Positions 26,324 to 36,245 of a stretch of 64,000 bases of DNA are shown here, piece by piece. Positions within the stretch are counted from its first letter, which is position 1. Each line of letters starts with the position of its first letter. The notes under the pieces were generated by a model, which ran no database searches, was not told the DNA's origin, and saw nothing but the letters and a program-made list of their open reading frames with translations. The stretch comes from Verrucomicrobia bacterium S94 (GTDB taxonomy: Bacteria; Verrucomicrobiota; Kiritimatiellia; Kiritimatiellales; Pontiellaceae). The stretch lies in the NCBI GenBank assembly GCA_004299845.1, contig CP036201.1, positions 1,736,001 to 1,800,000 on the forward strand, written 5' to 3'. The translations under genes were made by a program, and so were the position numbers.

Positions 26324-27777
26324 TTAACTTCGGGTTTTCGCAATACGTTCAACCTGTTTCAGATAATCTTCGATATCGGAACGCGGCTTGAGCTCATAGG
26401 CGCGGCGCAGCAACGGAAGAGCATCGGCATATTTCGCCTGCCCCACCAGCAGCTGTCCATGGTACAGCTTGGCTTCCGCTTCAAACTTTTCAATGGCTGC
26501 GGCTCGTTCATAGTAGAAAATGGCTTTTTCCGGCACATTGCGGCCATAGTGCTGAGCAAGCAGAATAAGGGCCTCGCCGTCGAGCGGATCGACCTCCACC
26601 ACTTCCTCCAGAATGTCCACCACATCCCCCCCTCGCCACCGGCCACAGCCACACGCGCCTGCAGCTTCAACAGCTCCTTGAGATTGTCCTTATCCAGAGA
26701 GGTCTTCCGTTCCGAAACCCGGTTCAATATACGAACCGACTGTTCCAGAGATCCCCGGGCCGCCAGTATTTTTGCAGCCCGCAGGGCTTTTTCCGGCTCC
26801 GCCCCGTCATTGAGTTCATAGGCCCGCAGATAAGCATCGGCCGCCATATCCCAACGCTCCTCGTTCACATAAATATCGCCGAGCATGGTCATGCTTTCCG
26901 GCGTCGATTTTCCCAGGGCATTGACATACTCATAGTTTTCCGCCGCCCGCATCGGCTGTTTCAGACCGAGATAGGCATTGGCCTGCAGCAGCCAGAAGTC
27001 GGCATTGTCGGGCTTGGTTTTTATCAGGGTGTTGCAAAGACTCACAGCATCGCCGAACTTCTGCTGTTTAAAGAAACTGCGGGCCAGACCCAGCTGCCAG
27101 TCGATGGTTTCCGGATCGAGCAGAATCGCCTGGCGATAAGCCGATTCCGCGCAGAGATGATTTCCGGTGGAACCATAGGCAAACCCCAGCAGTCCATAAG
27201 CAATCGCGGTATGCCCGCCCAGTTCGATGGTTTTCGTGAGATAAGGCAGAGCCTTTTCAAAATCTCCGTTGCGCACATGAATCAGGCCGGCATTCTTATA
27301 CGCCCGCCGGAAGTTTGGAAACTGCGCAATGGCCCGGTCATAATACGTCAGTGCTTCATCGAGCCTGTCCTGCTGGAAATAGATGTTCGCCAGCGTGAAT
27401 TCGAAGGTGGCCGAAGAGGAGTCTTTACAGTTTTTCAACAGCAGCTTCTCCGCCTTTTCCGTATCATCCTCCTCCGACATGGCATCGAGGACTTTCTGCA
27501 TCTGCTCGTATTCAACGGCGGTCAATTTCGGTTCAATGTCCGTATTCACCCCGTAACTGGCCATAAACTGCTTCTGGAACATTTCTTCATCCCAGATCGA
27601 AAGGTCCTGAACCTTCTTCGGCTTTGTGTTGATCATCTTTTCCGGCGGCTTGCGGATATCGGACATATCCGGCAGTGCATTGATAAAATCCTGCATTTCA
27701 TCGGCAACGGACATTCCGCCACAGAACAGCAGTGCTGTGAATCCGGTTGTTTTACAATATTTAGAGATATTCTTCAT
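26324..27777 (-). CDS. Periplasmic TPR protein of the TonB2/TtpC cluster (frameshifted in the given sequence)
   Basis: The 5' frame from ATG 27777 encodes a lipoprotein-like or secreted N-terminus (MKNISKYCKTTGFTALLFCG, then GMSVADEM) and a long TPR array. At the G7 run (C7 on the plus strand, 26626-26632) the frame is lost. Past the run, another frame continues the same repeat pattern: DVVDILEEVVEVDPLDGEAL and onward to KQVERIAKTRS. One extra G, or two fewer, restores a single protein of about 484 residues. TPR proteins are regular members of TtpC-type TonB operons. The defect is probably an assembly error, though slippage-based phase variation is possible. Confidence 0.8.
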
Positions 27778-27786
27778 GACGTTATC

Positions 27787-28443
27787 CTACTTTTGGAAAG
27801 TGATCGGCACACGCATCCGGAACTGGACGGGTTTGCCTTTGCGTTTCCCCGGCTCAAATTTCCATTGTTTAACTGCCTTCAGCGCCGGATTATTGAAGGC
27901 CGGATGGGTCGACTTCTGAACCTTCAGGTCTTTGGTCCGACCGTTTTTATCGACCAGAAATAAAACATAAACGGTACCCTGCATGCCTTTACGGGCAAGT
28001 TCCGGAGGATAAACCGGTGCCGGCTGATAAACCACCCGCGGTTTCTGGTCGAGATCGGAAAGCGAGAAAATCGCATCCACTTCATTCCCGTTTCCGGCCA
28101 CGGCCCCGATATCCACCGAAAAGTCACCGCCGCCGAACCCGCCGTCGCCGGGATTCAGAGCCAGCTCAAGCTGCGAAAGATCCAGCGGAGCGGCATCGAC
28201 CGCCGGCGGAGGCGGTTCTTCGGGTTCCGGCTCCGGCGGAGGTTCCTCCTCCATCGGCGGAGGAGGCGGAGGCGGCACATTCGCCACATCGACCGTCCGG
28301 ATGGTCAGATCTTTCTCCGGCGGCTGCGTGATCACCTGCAGGATGGGCAGCAGCATGAAAAAGGCAAAGGTCAACCCGGCACCCATTCCGATATTGATCG
28401 CCTGCTGCAGCAACGGTTTTAAACATTTAGTGATCGTTTCCAC
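27787..28443 (-). CDS. tonB: TonB-family energy transducer
   Basis: A 218-residue protein with an N-terminal signal-anchor helix (about 15-37, INIGMGAGLTFAFFMLLPIL). A Pro/Glu-rich spacer spans about 56-82 (PPPPPPPMEEEPPPEPEPEE), with a Gly-rich linker at about 98-115. The C-terminal TonB domain runs from about 128 (VVYQPAPVYPPELARKGMQG...VQKSTHPAFNNPALKAVKQWKFEPG). TonB carries motor energy across the periplasm to the receptor encoded at 31.8-34.9 kb. The start is GTG at 28443 with an AGGGATAGG site upstream. ExbD lies 6 bp before it and the TPR gene 9 bp after it. Confidence 0.95.
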   Translation of the reverse strand: METITKCLKPLLQQAINIGMGAGLTFAFFMLLPILQVITQPPEKDLTIRTVDVANVPPPPPPPMEEEPPPEPEPEEPPPPAVDAAPLDLSQLELALNPGDGGFGGGDFSVDIGAVAGNGNEVDAIFSLSDLDQKPRVVYQPAPVYPPELARKGMQGTVYVLFLVDKNGRTKDLKVQKSTHPAFNNPALKAVKQWKFEPGKRKGKPVQFRMRVPITFQK

Positions 28444-28449
28444 GTCGGC

Positions 28450-28860
28450 CTATCCCTGGTTCCTGAGTGTGGAAATACTCACTTTGACGGCACCGGCCAG
28501 CTTGGCCTCATCGATCACCCGCACCAGCAGACCCGACATCACGTTCTGATCCGCCTGAATGATAACCGGGACCTCTTCCTTCTGCATCATCCGCTTCACC
28601 AGCGGACGGATACCGGAAATACCGATTTCATTGCCGCCGTATACCACCTCCCCGTTCTGGGTGATGGCAATCATGATACTGGTCTTCTCCAGCTGAACCG
28701 AGGACGCCGCCTGCGGCTTGTCCACTTCAACCCCGGTCTCTTCCACAAACGTGGTGGTCACAATGAAAAAGATCAGAAGAATGAATACACAGTCAATCAG
28801 TGGCGAGATATCCACCGCCACTTCCGAATTGTCTTCGCTGCTGCTGTTAAAACGTCCCAT
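28450..28860 (-). CDS. exbD: ExbD of the TonB2/TtpC-type system
   Basis: A 136-residue ExbD. The cytoplasmic start is MGRFNSSSEDNSEVAVDISP, then comes one transmembrane helix with the motor Asp in DISPLIDCVFILLIFFIVTT. The periplasmic domain has VPVIIQADQNVMSGLLVRVID. It forms the proton-driven motor with the ExbB upstream and with the TtpC-like protein. The gene lies between exbB and tonB in a compact minus-strand operon. Confidence 0.95.
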   Translation of the reverse strand: MGRFNSSSEDNSEVAVDISPLIDCVFILLIFFIVTTTFVEETGVEVDKPQAASSVQLEKTSIMIAITQNGEVVYGGNEIGISGIRPLVKRMMQKEEVPVIIQADQNVMSGLLVRVIDEAKLAGAVKVSISTLRNQG

Positions 28861-28893
28861 TTGACATACTCCGTAATTCGTATTGCGTAAGGG

Positions 28894-29520
28894 TTACGCG
28901 GCATCCTTTTTCAGGGTCTCTTTATAAATCCGCTGTGAACATACCGTCTGCAGATGTGCGAGAAAGGCCTTGTACTGGGCATGTTCGCGGGCCAGCTTGT
29001 ACTGGAAAATCAGACCGGGCAGTGCAATCAGCAGACCGGTTTCCGTCGTAATCAGCGCTTCTGAAATTCCGCCGGCCACCATGCCCATGGTTTTATCACC
29101 GCCCGAACCGCCGGCCAGTGCCGCAAAGGTGGACAGCATCCCGGTCACCGTACCGAGCAGCCCCATCAGCGGTGCAATGCTGACACAGGTCTGCATCACG
29201 TTCAGATCGCGGTTAACCGGTGCAATCTCGGTCTGGTTCAGCTCATCAAAGAAAATGCCGATTTCCTCCAGATCCCGCGCACCCATAACAAACCGGATCA
29301 TTTTCCCGACCGGACCGCGCCCCTTTTCGGGGTCCCTGACCCAGCGTTTCATTTTCTTTTCCGAGACATACAGATAGCCCTTCGCCCGGACGCGGGAAAA
29401 GATGCTGAAGCCCATGTAGAAGATAATGAAGGCATCGGCCGCGAGAGCATACATGGCCCAGCCGCCCGATCCCCAGATCGCCAGCGTCTGTTTCCAGAAT
29501 TCCTGTAAACTTAAATCCAT
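28894..29520 (-). CDS. exbB: ExbB (TolQ/MotA family) of the TonB2/TtpC-type system
   Basis: Starting at the ATG at 29520 (MDLSLQEFWKQTLAIWGSGG), the product has 208 residues. A longer in-frame start would add 47 residues of antisense-like sequence overlapping the TtpC gene, so it is rejected. TM1 is MYALAADAFIIFYMGFSI. TM2-TM3 carry the channel signature VSIAPLMGLLGTVTGMLSTF and ISEALITTETGLLIALPGLI. This short ExbB partners the longer ExbB-like TtpC encoded upstream, as in Vibrio TonB2 clusters. Confidence 0.92.
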   Translation of the reverse strand: MDLSLQEFWKQTLAIWGSGGWAMYALAADAFIIFYMGFSIFSRVRAKGYLYVSEKKMKRWVRDPEKGRGPVGKMIRFVMGARDLEEIGIFFDELNQTEIAPVNRDLNVMQTCVSIAPLMGLLGTVTGMLSTFAALAGGSGGDKTMGMVAGGISEALITTETGLLIALPGLIFQYKLAREHAQYKAFLAHLQTVCSQRIYKETLKKDAA

Positions 29521-29542
29521 CGATTCTATTCCGGTAAACCCG

Positions 29543-30979
29543 TCAGGCTGCGGAGACCTCTTCGGCCGGTTCAACGGCTCGAACCGAGCGGTTGATAAAG
29601 AGAATGGCCACCTGTTCCATCTGATCCGTGATCTTTTTGGCCATGCGCGAAAGGAAGGCATACATCACCAAAGCACTGATCGCCACGACCAGACCCATTT
29701 CAGTGGTTACCAGTGCTTCGGAAATCCCGCCGGAAAGCGTCTTTACATCCCCCGACCCGAACACCGTGATCATTTTGAACGTGTTGATAATACCCGTAAC
29801 CGTACCGAGCAGTCCCATCAGCGGCGCAGTGGAAGCGCACACCGCGAGAACCGGTGTAAATTTGTTCACACTCATACGCGTCGTCAGCATCGTTTCATAC
29901 ATCACCTCTTCAACGAGCTCTTTCGGTTCGTTGATGTGTTCAATACCGGAGGTCAGCATGGCGGCCGTCGGCCCTCTGAGTTTTTCAATCTCGGCAGCGG
30001 CCATTTTATGATCATTCATCAGAATCGCTTTCAGCACCGGCATCGCCTTCGATTCTGACACTTTCGGAACCAGCAGCAGCTGGATAAGCTTGAAGATCGA
30101 AATCACAACACAGAGCATAAACATGCCGACGATGACATACCCCACTTTTCCGCCCTTCACCAGATGCTCTTTGAAGGTCTCCCGGGTTTCCTCAATTTTA
30201 CGGGCATTGCCCAGACTGGGATCGAACGGGAACAATCCTTTCTTTTCCGCCACCGTGCCCTTCACCATTTCCGTATTCAGCGGATCGGCAAACGGCAGAA
30301 CGGTCGGTTCCAGCGAACCGAGACGCTGTTCAGCAATACCCGCCAGCGAACCGTCTTCCGCCGCAAACAGAGCCACCGGCCCGATCAGCAGAAAATCGCC
30401 ATGCTTTACCAGACCGTCTTCACCTGCCGCTGTTCCGGAAAATGCGCATCCGCCGACAATATCCTGCAATCGTTTAATGGAGGTCTCGACCAGCTCCGTC
30501 TGTTTAACAAAAATCTCCTGATCGGAAAGATTGCTGTTTTCCGGGGCCAACGTTGCGGCTTTCACCGTATCTTCATACAGATCCAGCTCGGCAATGTGCA
30601 GACGGGTTTCAAAATTCCGGGTGTATTCAATCAGCAGGTTCGAAATATAGTTTTTCTCACCCTTACGGCTTTTAATGTCGGAACGCAGGTTGTTCAGATC
30701 AAGGTTGCGGCTGTCGAGCTGACGCATGATTTTCTGATGTTCAAGGCGTACCTCCATCACCTCATCTTCAAGTGCATTGAGCCCCTTCACCATCGGCAGT
30801 TTTTCCCTGGCGATCGCTTTCCGCACATTGGAAAGCTCCTGAAGACTGGCCTCCAGCTTTTCCTGCATCGTGACGGCATCCTGAGCGAACGCCCCCAGCG
30901 CGGTGAACAGCAGCAGCGCAACAGCAGAAAACAAACGGTTCCGGCAAGGCATGCAGTTAAATCCTGTTTTTTTCATCAT
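29543..30979 (-). CDS. TtpC-like protein: ExbB/MotA domain with periplasmic N-terminal extension
   Basis: A 478-residue protein. It has a signal-like N-terminus (MMKKTGFNCMPCRNRLFSAV, then a hydrophobic stretch ending FAQ). A long helical/coiled-coil periplasmic region (about 35-150) includes SLQELSNVRKAIAREKLPMV. A C-terminal MotA/TolQ/ExbB channel domain (about 270-470) has STAPLMGLLGTVTGIINTFK and ISEALVTTEMGLVVAISALV. This is the domain order of TtpC, the accessory ExbB paralogue essential to Vibrio TonB2 systems. The gene begins 7 bp after the DUF3450 gene, with an AAGGAT site upstream. Confidence 0.88.
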   Translation of the reverse strand: MMKKTGFNCMPCRNRLFSAVALLLFTALGAFAQDAVTMQEKLEASLQELSNVRKAIAREKLPMVKGLNALEDEVMEVRLEHQKIMRQLDSRNLDLNNLRSDIKSRKGEKNYISNLLIEYTRNFETRLHIAELDLYEDTVKAATLAPENSNLSDQEIFVKQTELVETSIKRLQDIVGGCAFSGTAAGEDGLVKHGDFLLIGPVALFAAEDGSLAGIAEQRLGSLEPTVLPFADPLNTEMVKGTVAEKKGLFPFDPSLGNARKIEETRETFKEHLVKGGKVGYVIVGMFMLCVVISIFKLIQLLLVPKVSESKAMPVLKAILMNDHKMAAAEIEKLRGPTAAMLTSGIEHINEPKELVEEVMYETMLTTRMSVNKFTPVLAVCASTAPLMGLLGTVTGIINTFKMITVFGSGDVKTLSGGISEALVTTEMGLVVAISALVMYAFLSRMAKKITDQMEQVAILFINRSVRAVEPAEEVSAA

Positions 30980-30986
30980 ATAATCC

Positions 30987-31735
30987 TTAATCGACGCTTA
31001 CGGGCAGCGGCATAAAAGCCGCGACCTTTTCGTTTTTCAAAATGGAGATGGAGTCGGCAACGGTCCGGGCGATGGAATTATCCTGCTCCCATTTCCAGCC
31101 TTCGGAAGTCGGGGTTCCGATGAAGGCGACATCACCGTTGTTGTTGCAGGAATAGCCGACCGCATAGCCGACGTACATCGTCTGCACCTCAGCGGTCGAA
31201 CCATCGGCCAGTTTTTTCACCTCGCTCACCACCGTAATTTCACCTGCCCCTTATTGAGCTCATTGATGATTCCGATGACGTTCTGATAACGCTCCGACAG
31301 CGAGAGATCGGTTTCTTCTGTTTTCGGAATCCGCTGACTCAGCGATTTAATCCGCTCCCGAACCGGATCCGGAAGCATCGGCAGCAGGTTCAGCACCTCA
31401 CGCTCCAGTGTGAAGATTCGGTTAACGAGCGTGGCCGATGCATTTTTCAGCTCATTCTTCTCTTTAATCAAATCCTCACGTTTTTTATCGGCATCAGTAA
31501 TCAGCGACTGTGTCTCATGAATTTTGGTATTCAGGGTATCGCGCTCGTTACGGATGAGATCAATTCGATCACCCAGAATTTCACGTTCCAGCTCCCATTT
31601 CTGCTTCTCTTCCGAAATCAGCTTGCGGGTTTCAACCCACTTCGAGAGCGCCTCTTTCGTTTCATCCAGTTCCCGGGCCTGCGCCCCGAAGGCCGCGCCT
31701 GAAACAGCTAAAATTATCAACAGTTGTTTTTTCAT
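30987..31735 (-). CDS. DUF3450 protein of the TonB2/TtpC cluster (frameshifted in the given sequence)
   Basis: The 5' frame from ATG 31735 gives a signal peptide (MKKQLLIILAVSGAAFGAQA) and a long coiled coil (about 25-110). It ends ERYQNVIGIINELNKGQ before running out of frame. A second frame continues with EITVVSEVKKLADGSTAEVQ and GWKWEQDNSIARTVADSISI to AAFMPLPVSVD, exactly the C-terminal half of DUF3450. The break lies at a G4 run (plus-strand C4, 31247-31250). One extra G gives NELNKGAGEITVVSEV and a protein of about 249 residues. DUF3450 proteins are the first gene of TtpC-type TonB operons. Confidence 0.82.
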
Positions 31736-31755
31736 GTTTACCTCGAGCTAGAGTT

Positions 31756-31795
31756 CTATTGTCAGAATGTTTTTGAACAGTGAGTGAATTGTTAG
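31756..31795 (-). promoter_or_regulatory. Candidate PhoB-box array before the DUF3450-TtpC-TonB operon
   Basis: On the minus strand four 7-mers start exactly 11 bp apart: CTAACAA (31795-31789), CTCACTG (31784-31778), AAAACAT (31773-31767) and ACAATAG (31762-31756). The first two match the order CTAACAC/CTCACAC of the porin promoter. The array ends 21 bp before the DUF3450 start codon, right where an activator site would be expected to overlap the -35 region. Confidence 0.5.
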
Positions 31796-31802
31796 CAGGT
31801 CG

Positions 31803-34800
31803 TTACCAGGTGGCGCTCACACCCACGCTGTATTCGATGCCTTTTTTATAGGAGGTGTGTACCGCCTCTTCACCGGCATATTCGGAGCGGTAGACGGACT
31901 GAATTTCCGGATCGAGCAGATTTTTCGCTTTAAAACCGATACTGAAATGATTGCCCAGTTCCTGTGAAACAGAAAAATTAAGCACACCGTAACCCTTTTC
32001 ATAAATATTCGGAATATAGCGGTTGGAATCCTGTGTGCCCGCCGCCTTCAGGGCATCGCCCTTGAAAATATAAAACAGACCGAGCTCTGTTCCGAACTGC
32101 GGAACCGTATACGTAGCATTGATATTATACAGGTATTCAGGAGTGCCCATCATATCACGCTTTCCATCATCATATTCCGCGTCAACAATTTCCGGAAGCC
32201 CCGCCAGCGCATCCAGTTCCGCCCCCGATGCATCCAGTTCGGACTGGATCAGTGTAAAGTTTGCCCCCAGATCCAGCCCCTCCAGCGGTTCCCACCATTC
32301 ACCTAATGACTGGCGCACCTCAAATTCATAGCCGTTAATGGTCCCTTCCGAATAATTGTCCGGCGTGGTCGCCAGCGTAGCGGCACCCAGAATCTGCTGA
32401 CGGTAATCAATGACATCCCTCAGCTCTTTATAAAACCAGGAAACAGATACCAGTCCTCCGGTATAGGGATTGTAATCAAACCGTAAATCGTAGTTCCGGA
32501 TCGAGCTCATCTCCAGATCCGGATTTCCGATAAACGGATCATCGCCCAGCGTATCCACCTGTTCAATAGGCACCAGTTCCTTGAAGGTCATCCGTGCAAT
32601 GGTCTCTGTATACGATCCTCTCAAGGAAAATTTCTTATGCGGAGAAAATTCAAAACCGACCGAAGGCAGCACATCGTTCTGATTAATGGACGCATTCGCC
32701 AGTGCTTCATTCCCTGCAAAATCAAGCGGACCGTAATTGTTGGCCGGAATATAAAGCTGCGCGTTCGGATCAACATCCCGCATGACCGTACTTAAATCGG
32801 TTTTCTCAAAACGGACTCCCCCGGTAATTTTAAAAAATGAAGCAAGCGGCAGATCGCCCATCAGATAGAATGCGGTAATGTCCTGCGTTCCGTCATAATT
32901 TACGTCAAACGGATAATCATTCATTTCAATCTGTTCATCACTCAGGTAGGAACTCCAGAGCTCCTCCCAGGGCATGGAAGATTGCACCTGCTGAGAATTC
33001 AACTGCTGCGTGGTGTAGAAACTGTTCTGATCAAAAGAACGTTCCACCGAGTCGTCAAAGCCGCCCAGTTTGATAAATCCCTCTTCATCGTTCCACGCCT
33101 CAAACGGAAGATTGAGATTGCCGAAATACTGAAAACTGTCTTCTTCAACATTACGCCAGGTACGAATAAGACGGGCGCGGCCGCCATCATCATTATACAT
33201 ACGATGAATCCCGTCTCCATCGTCATCTCTACGCCAATAGGTTTCCAGCGAACGCCGGTCCGGGGTATCCATCGTTGATCCGCTCCAAGCAACGGTCCAG
33301 TCAATCTCCGGTTCATTGAACGTAAAAACGGAACCGATCCGCAATCCTCCAAACGGAATGGTGTGATCTCCGCGCAGCTGCAGGCTGTTGGCGGTTCGTT
33401 CTGTATAGTCGAGTTCCTCTTTACGGTTAAACGGAGCAAAACTGGAAAAATCCTGATTCCCTCCGAAAACCGGAGAATCGGAATCCGCCCCGCCCGGCGA
33501 CGTAACATCATCCGGATCATACCCTGGAAAAAAGTAATATTTTCCCCGCGTGTCTTCCGACAGGCGGGCGGTGCTCTCACCGGTAAAGGTATAGGAATAA
33601 AGGAGATTAACCGCATGATTTTCCGTTTCAGCACCGAATCCTGCCAGCGTTCCCCACTGCAGTTCTTCACTGCCCTGCTGGAAATCATACAGCGAGGTGT
33701 CCAGTTCTGAACCGGGATTAAGATAGGAATTTCCCCCGAAGTTGAAATACGGATTATCTCCGCTGTATTTCGGTGTCAGTGTATCCTGCAGCCCGCCGTC
33801 ATTCTCCAGCCAGTATTTATCATTCCGCCCTTCGCTGTAGGAGGCATCCCGCTTATAAAAAAGCGATCCGATAAATCCGACTTTCAGATCGGAACCGACC
33901 TCAAACTTGTCTCCGGCCGTTAACGACCAGTCATACATAGGCTGGCTGTCCCCGCGTTCAACCCCCACAACCCCGGACCATGTCGAATTAATATCCTGTG
34001 GCTGAATATCATCCGCAATATGTCCCCACGTGCCCATATCGACGGCGTCATCCAGCAGAAAACCGCTGCCGGCATCTGCAACACCGGTTTTATATTTTGT
34101 ACCGATTTTAAACTGCAGCACCCGTTCATCCGGAATGCCTTTGAGCATAATGTTTACCGCACCGCCGGAAGCATCGCCCTGCTGATCCGGCGTAAAGGTC
34201 TTGGAAACCTGAACGCTTTCAATCATGGCCGAAGGAAACTGGTCCAGCTGTACAGCACGCTTATCCGGATCCGCACTGGGCAGCCGCACGTTATTCATAA
34301 GAGACGCCACATAGCGATCCGGCAATCCGCGGACCACTGCATACTTTCCATCCTGGATCGTTGTGCCCGGAACCAGCGTAAGCGCCTGGGCCGCATCGGA
34401 TGCTCCCGCCTTGCTCATCAGATCGGCACCGACGGAGTCCATCATCGCCACGCTTTCCATTCGCAGATTCAGCAGGCCGATTTCTGAAGCACCGCCCAGA
34501 CTGATCTCCTTTACGACAAGCTCATCCATTTCTTCATATTCGCCCGCCAGCGACGCATCCATCTCCGCCAGTTTTCCCGGAGATACGATCACCTGCGGCT
34601 GCGTGAAACGGGTATAGCCGTCTTTGCTGAACATCAGCGTATAGGCCCCGGGCTCAACCTGCTCAAGGAAGTAGCTTCCCGCATCACCGGTCACCGCCTC
34701 CTGACCGGTTTCCGAAATCACTACTTTAACTCCCGGAAGCGGCACTTCAAAATCGGCATCCATCACCATGCCGCGAATACCGCCCTGCTGAGCGGATGCT

Positions 34801-34850
34801 CCGCAGATACAGAGACTCAGAACAAATAAAAGTCGTAAACAGTTTTTCAA
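31803..34850 (-). CDS. TonB-dependent outer membrane receptor with N-terminal carboxypeptidase-like domain
   Basis: An outer-membrane receptor of about 1015 residues that imports a ligand with energy from TonB. The signal peptide is (M)KNCLRLLFVLSLCICGASA, which favours the TTG at 34850; a TTG at 34880 is the longer alternative. A CarboxypepD_reg-like beta domain follows (GIRGMVMDADFEVPLPGVKV). The plug domain contains VPGTTIQDGKYAVVRGLPDR and ASGGAVNIMLKGIP. The barrel ends in the aromatic YSVGVSATW. It lies 54 bp after the 418-residue TPR gene and immediately before the operon that powers it. The ligand is unknown; a phosphorus compound is inferred from the nearby PhoB-box arrays. Confidence 0.92.
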   Translation of the reverse strand: MKNCLRLLFVLSLCICGASAQQGGIRGMVMDADFEVPLPGVKVVISETGQEAVTGDAGSYFLEQVEPGAYTLMFSKDGYTRFTQPQVIVSPGKLAEMDASLAGEYEEMDELVVKEISLGGASEIGLLNLRMESVAMMDSVGADLMSKAGASDAAQALTLVPGTTIQDGKYAVVRGLPDRYVASLMNNVRLPSADPDKRAVQLDQFPSAMIESVQVSKTFTPDQQGDASGGAVNIMLKGIPDERVLQFKIGTKYKTGVADAGSGFLLDDAVDMGTWGHIADDIQPQDINSTWSGVVGVERGDSQPMYDWSLTAGDKFEVGSDLKVGFIGSLFYKRDASYSEGRNDKYWLENDGGLQDTLTPKYSGDNPYFNFGGNSYLNPGSELDTSLYDFQQGSEELQWGTLAGFGAETENHAVNLLYSYTFTGESTARLSEDTRGKYYFFPGYDPDDVTSPGGADSDSPVFGGNQDFSSFAPFNRKEELDYTERTANSLQLRGDHTIPFGGLRIGSVFTFNEPEIDWTVAWSGSTMDTPDRRSLETYWRRDDDGDGIHRMYNDDGGRARLIRTWRNVEEDSFQYFGNLNLPFEAWNDEEGFIKLGGFDDSVERSFDQNSFYTTQQLNSQQVQSSMPWEELWSSYLSDEQIEMNDYPFDVNYDGTQDITAFYLMGDLPLASFFKITGGVRFEKTDLSTVMRDVDPNAQLYIPANNYGPLDFAGNEALANASINQNDVLPSVGFEFSPHKKFSLRGSYTETIARMTFKELVPIEQVDTLGDDPFIGNPDLEMSSIRNYDLRFDYNPYTGGLVSVSWFYKELRDVIDYRQQILGAATLATTPDNYSEGTINGYEFEVRQSLGEWWEPLEGLDLGANFTLIQSELDASGAELDALAGLPEIVDAEYDDGKRDMMGTPEYLYNINATYTVPQFGTELGLFYIFKGDALKAAGTQDSNRYIPNIYEKGYGVLNFSVSQELGNHFSIGFKAKNLLDPEIQSVYRSEYAGEEAVHTSYKKGIEYSVGVSATW

Positions 34851-34904
34851 TTCACACCATCCAGAATCGTACACATTCAATCACAACAAAGCGGGTACGT
34901 ACCG

Positions 34905-36161
34905 TTACCAGGGAGTTCCCAGACCATTTCGCATTTCCTTCAGCCGCTCCCATAACTGATCGGTCGGTTCAATATGGTTCAGTGCCAGTGAACAGCAGAT
35001 CCGGTTTAAATCCTCCGCCTGCGGTCTGGAATTCGGATTCAGCGTTCCCTCGGAAATCGCGTCGAGATATAATTCAAGAGCCTTTTCAGTTCTGCCCAGT
35101 TTCGCATATACTTCAGCAACGGCACACAGGCGCGCAGCGCGTTCCATATTCACGATCCGCCCGCGGTTTTCCCGGTAATATGCCAGCAGCAGATCCACCT
35201 CTTCCGACACCTTCTCCTCCTGCCCGACCTGTATCATCAGCTGCAGAACCCGGGCAGCTTCAGTTACATAATAACGCGGTCCGGACTTCAGGCTTTCAAT
35301 CATCAATTCAAGTTCCGCAAGAACGGACGCAACGGCATCGATATCGTTATGCTTCACAGCAATCCCGGCAAATTCCATATACAGATCAATTTTCATGAAT
35401 ACCGGAACTCGGGTAAGAGCCGGCTTTATTTCCTCATTCAGAATCCGGTTCAGATTCAACGCGTCATAATGCAGATCCACGGCATGCACCAGCGCATGAA
35501 AACCGAAGTACGCAATTTCAAAATTCTGATGTGTCGTTAACGGTTTAAGCCGCTGAATCGCGTCCTCCGTATCCACGGCATCCGTCACGATGGCTTCTGC
35601 GTTGAGACTGGCCGCATTCACCTCGCCGTACCGGAGATCAAGTGCCATGGATTCCGTGGATTCCCGGTTCATCCGCAGTACCTCTTCGGTACGCGTCAGC
35701 ACCGCCTGATAACGGTGATCAACCAGCGTATCAATCAAAGGATTATCTGTGCTGAGCGCAACACTTCCGGAACGGATTTTTTCCGACATTTCCAGTGCGG
35801 GAAAAACCTTAGCCAGAAAGCTCTCCGCCTCTTTCTTCATACCCCGTTCCGCATAATATGCCGCAATATCCGCATAGCCCATCCAGCGCTGCCAGTTCTG
35901 AATATCGACCACAAACCGTTCAGCCATTTCGGGGCTGTTCAGCTTCAGACAGGCCTGAGCTGTTTTCAGCTGTGCCCGCGACCGGTTTTTTATATGCGGA
36001 TGCAACGGCATGGCAGAAACACCGGAATAAGCCAGCTCCAGCAGCTGTTCCTGAAAAGGCGCCATGGAACCCGCTTCGGCTGAAGCCACCGATTCCGGAG
36101 CCGTAAACATCCCGATCATCATCCCCGTAGAAAGCGCTAAACCTGTTACTAACCGCATCAT
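34905..36161 (-). CDS. Exported TPR-like helical protein
   Basis: A 418-residue protein with a signal peptide (MMRLVTGLALSTGMMIGMFT, ending about ESVASAEA). The mature part is a helical solenoid with TPR-like units, for example MAERFVVDIQNWQRWMGYAD and LGRTEKALELYLDAISEGTL. It has no known catalytic motif. It lies between the terminator of the beta-helix gene and the TonB-dependent receptor, so it is probably co-transcribed with the receptor. A periplasmic accessory role in the uptake system is likely. Confidence 0.8.
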   Translation of the reverse strand: MMRLVTGLALSTGMMIGMFTAPESVASAEAGSMAPFQEQLLELAYSGVSAMPLHPHIKNRSRAQLKTAQACLKLNSPEMAERFVVDIQNWQRWMGYADIAAYYAERGMKKEAESFLAKVFPALEMSEKIRSGSVALSTDNPLIDTLVDHRYQAVLTRTEEVLRMNRESTESMALDLRYGEVNAASLNAEAIVTDAVDTEDAIQRLKPLTTHQNFEIAYFGFHALVHAVDLHYDALNLNRILNEEIKPALTRVPVFMKIDLYMEFAGIAVKHNDIDAVASVLAELELMIESLKSGPRYYVTEAARVLQLMIQVGQEEKVSEEVDLLLAYYRENRGRIVNMERAARLCAVAEVYAKLGRTEKALELYLDAISEGTLNPNSRPQAEDLNRICCSLALNHIEPTDQLWERLKEMRNGLGTPW

Positions 36162-36185
36162 ATTGCCTACCTAACAAATCAGTTT

Positions 36186-36220
36186 AAAAAAGGCTGGTGG
36201 CAGAGGAATCTGCCACCAGC
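36186..36220 (-). terminator. Strong rho-independent terminator of the beta-helix gene
   Basis: GCTGGTGGCAGA (36193-36204) and TCTGCCACCAGC (36209-36220) form a perfect 12-bp stem with a GGAA loop. Read on the minus strand it ends in CCTTTTTT. It lies 26 bp past the stop of the 579-residue gene, separating that gene from the TPR-receptor unit. Confidence 0.93.
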
Positions 36221-36245
36221 GTATTCAGATCATTTTCCGCAATGC

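Noticed and set aside
26626-26632. Programmed frameshift in the TPR gene
   Set aside because: Not ruled out, but three other genes show the same one-G deficit in unrelated contexts and there is no downstream stimulatory structure, so an assembly error is more likely.
28894-29661. Longer 255-codon form of ExbB
   Set aside because: The first 47 codons are antisense-like, Pro/Arg-rich and overlap the end of the TtpC gene; the ATG at 29520 starts the normal ExbB sequence.
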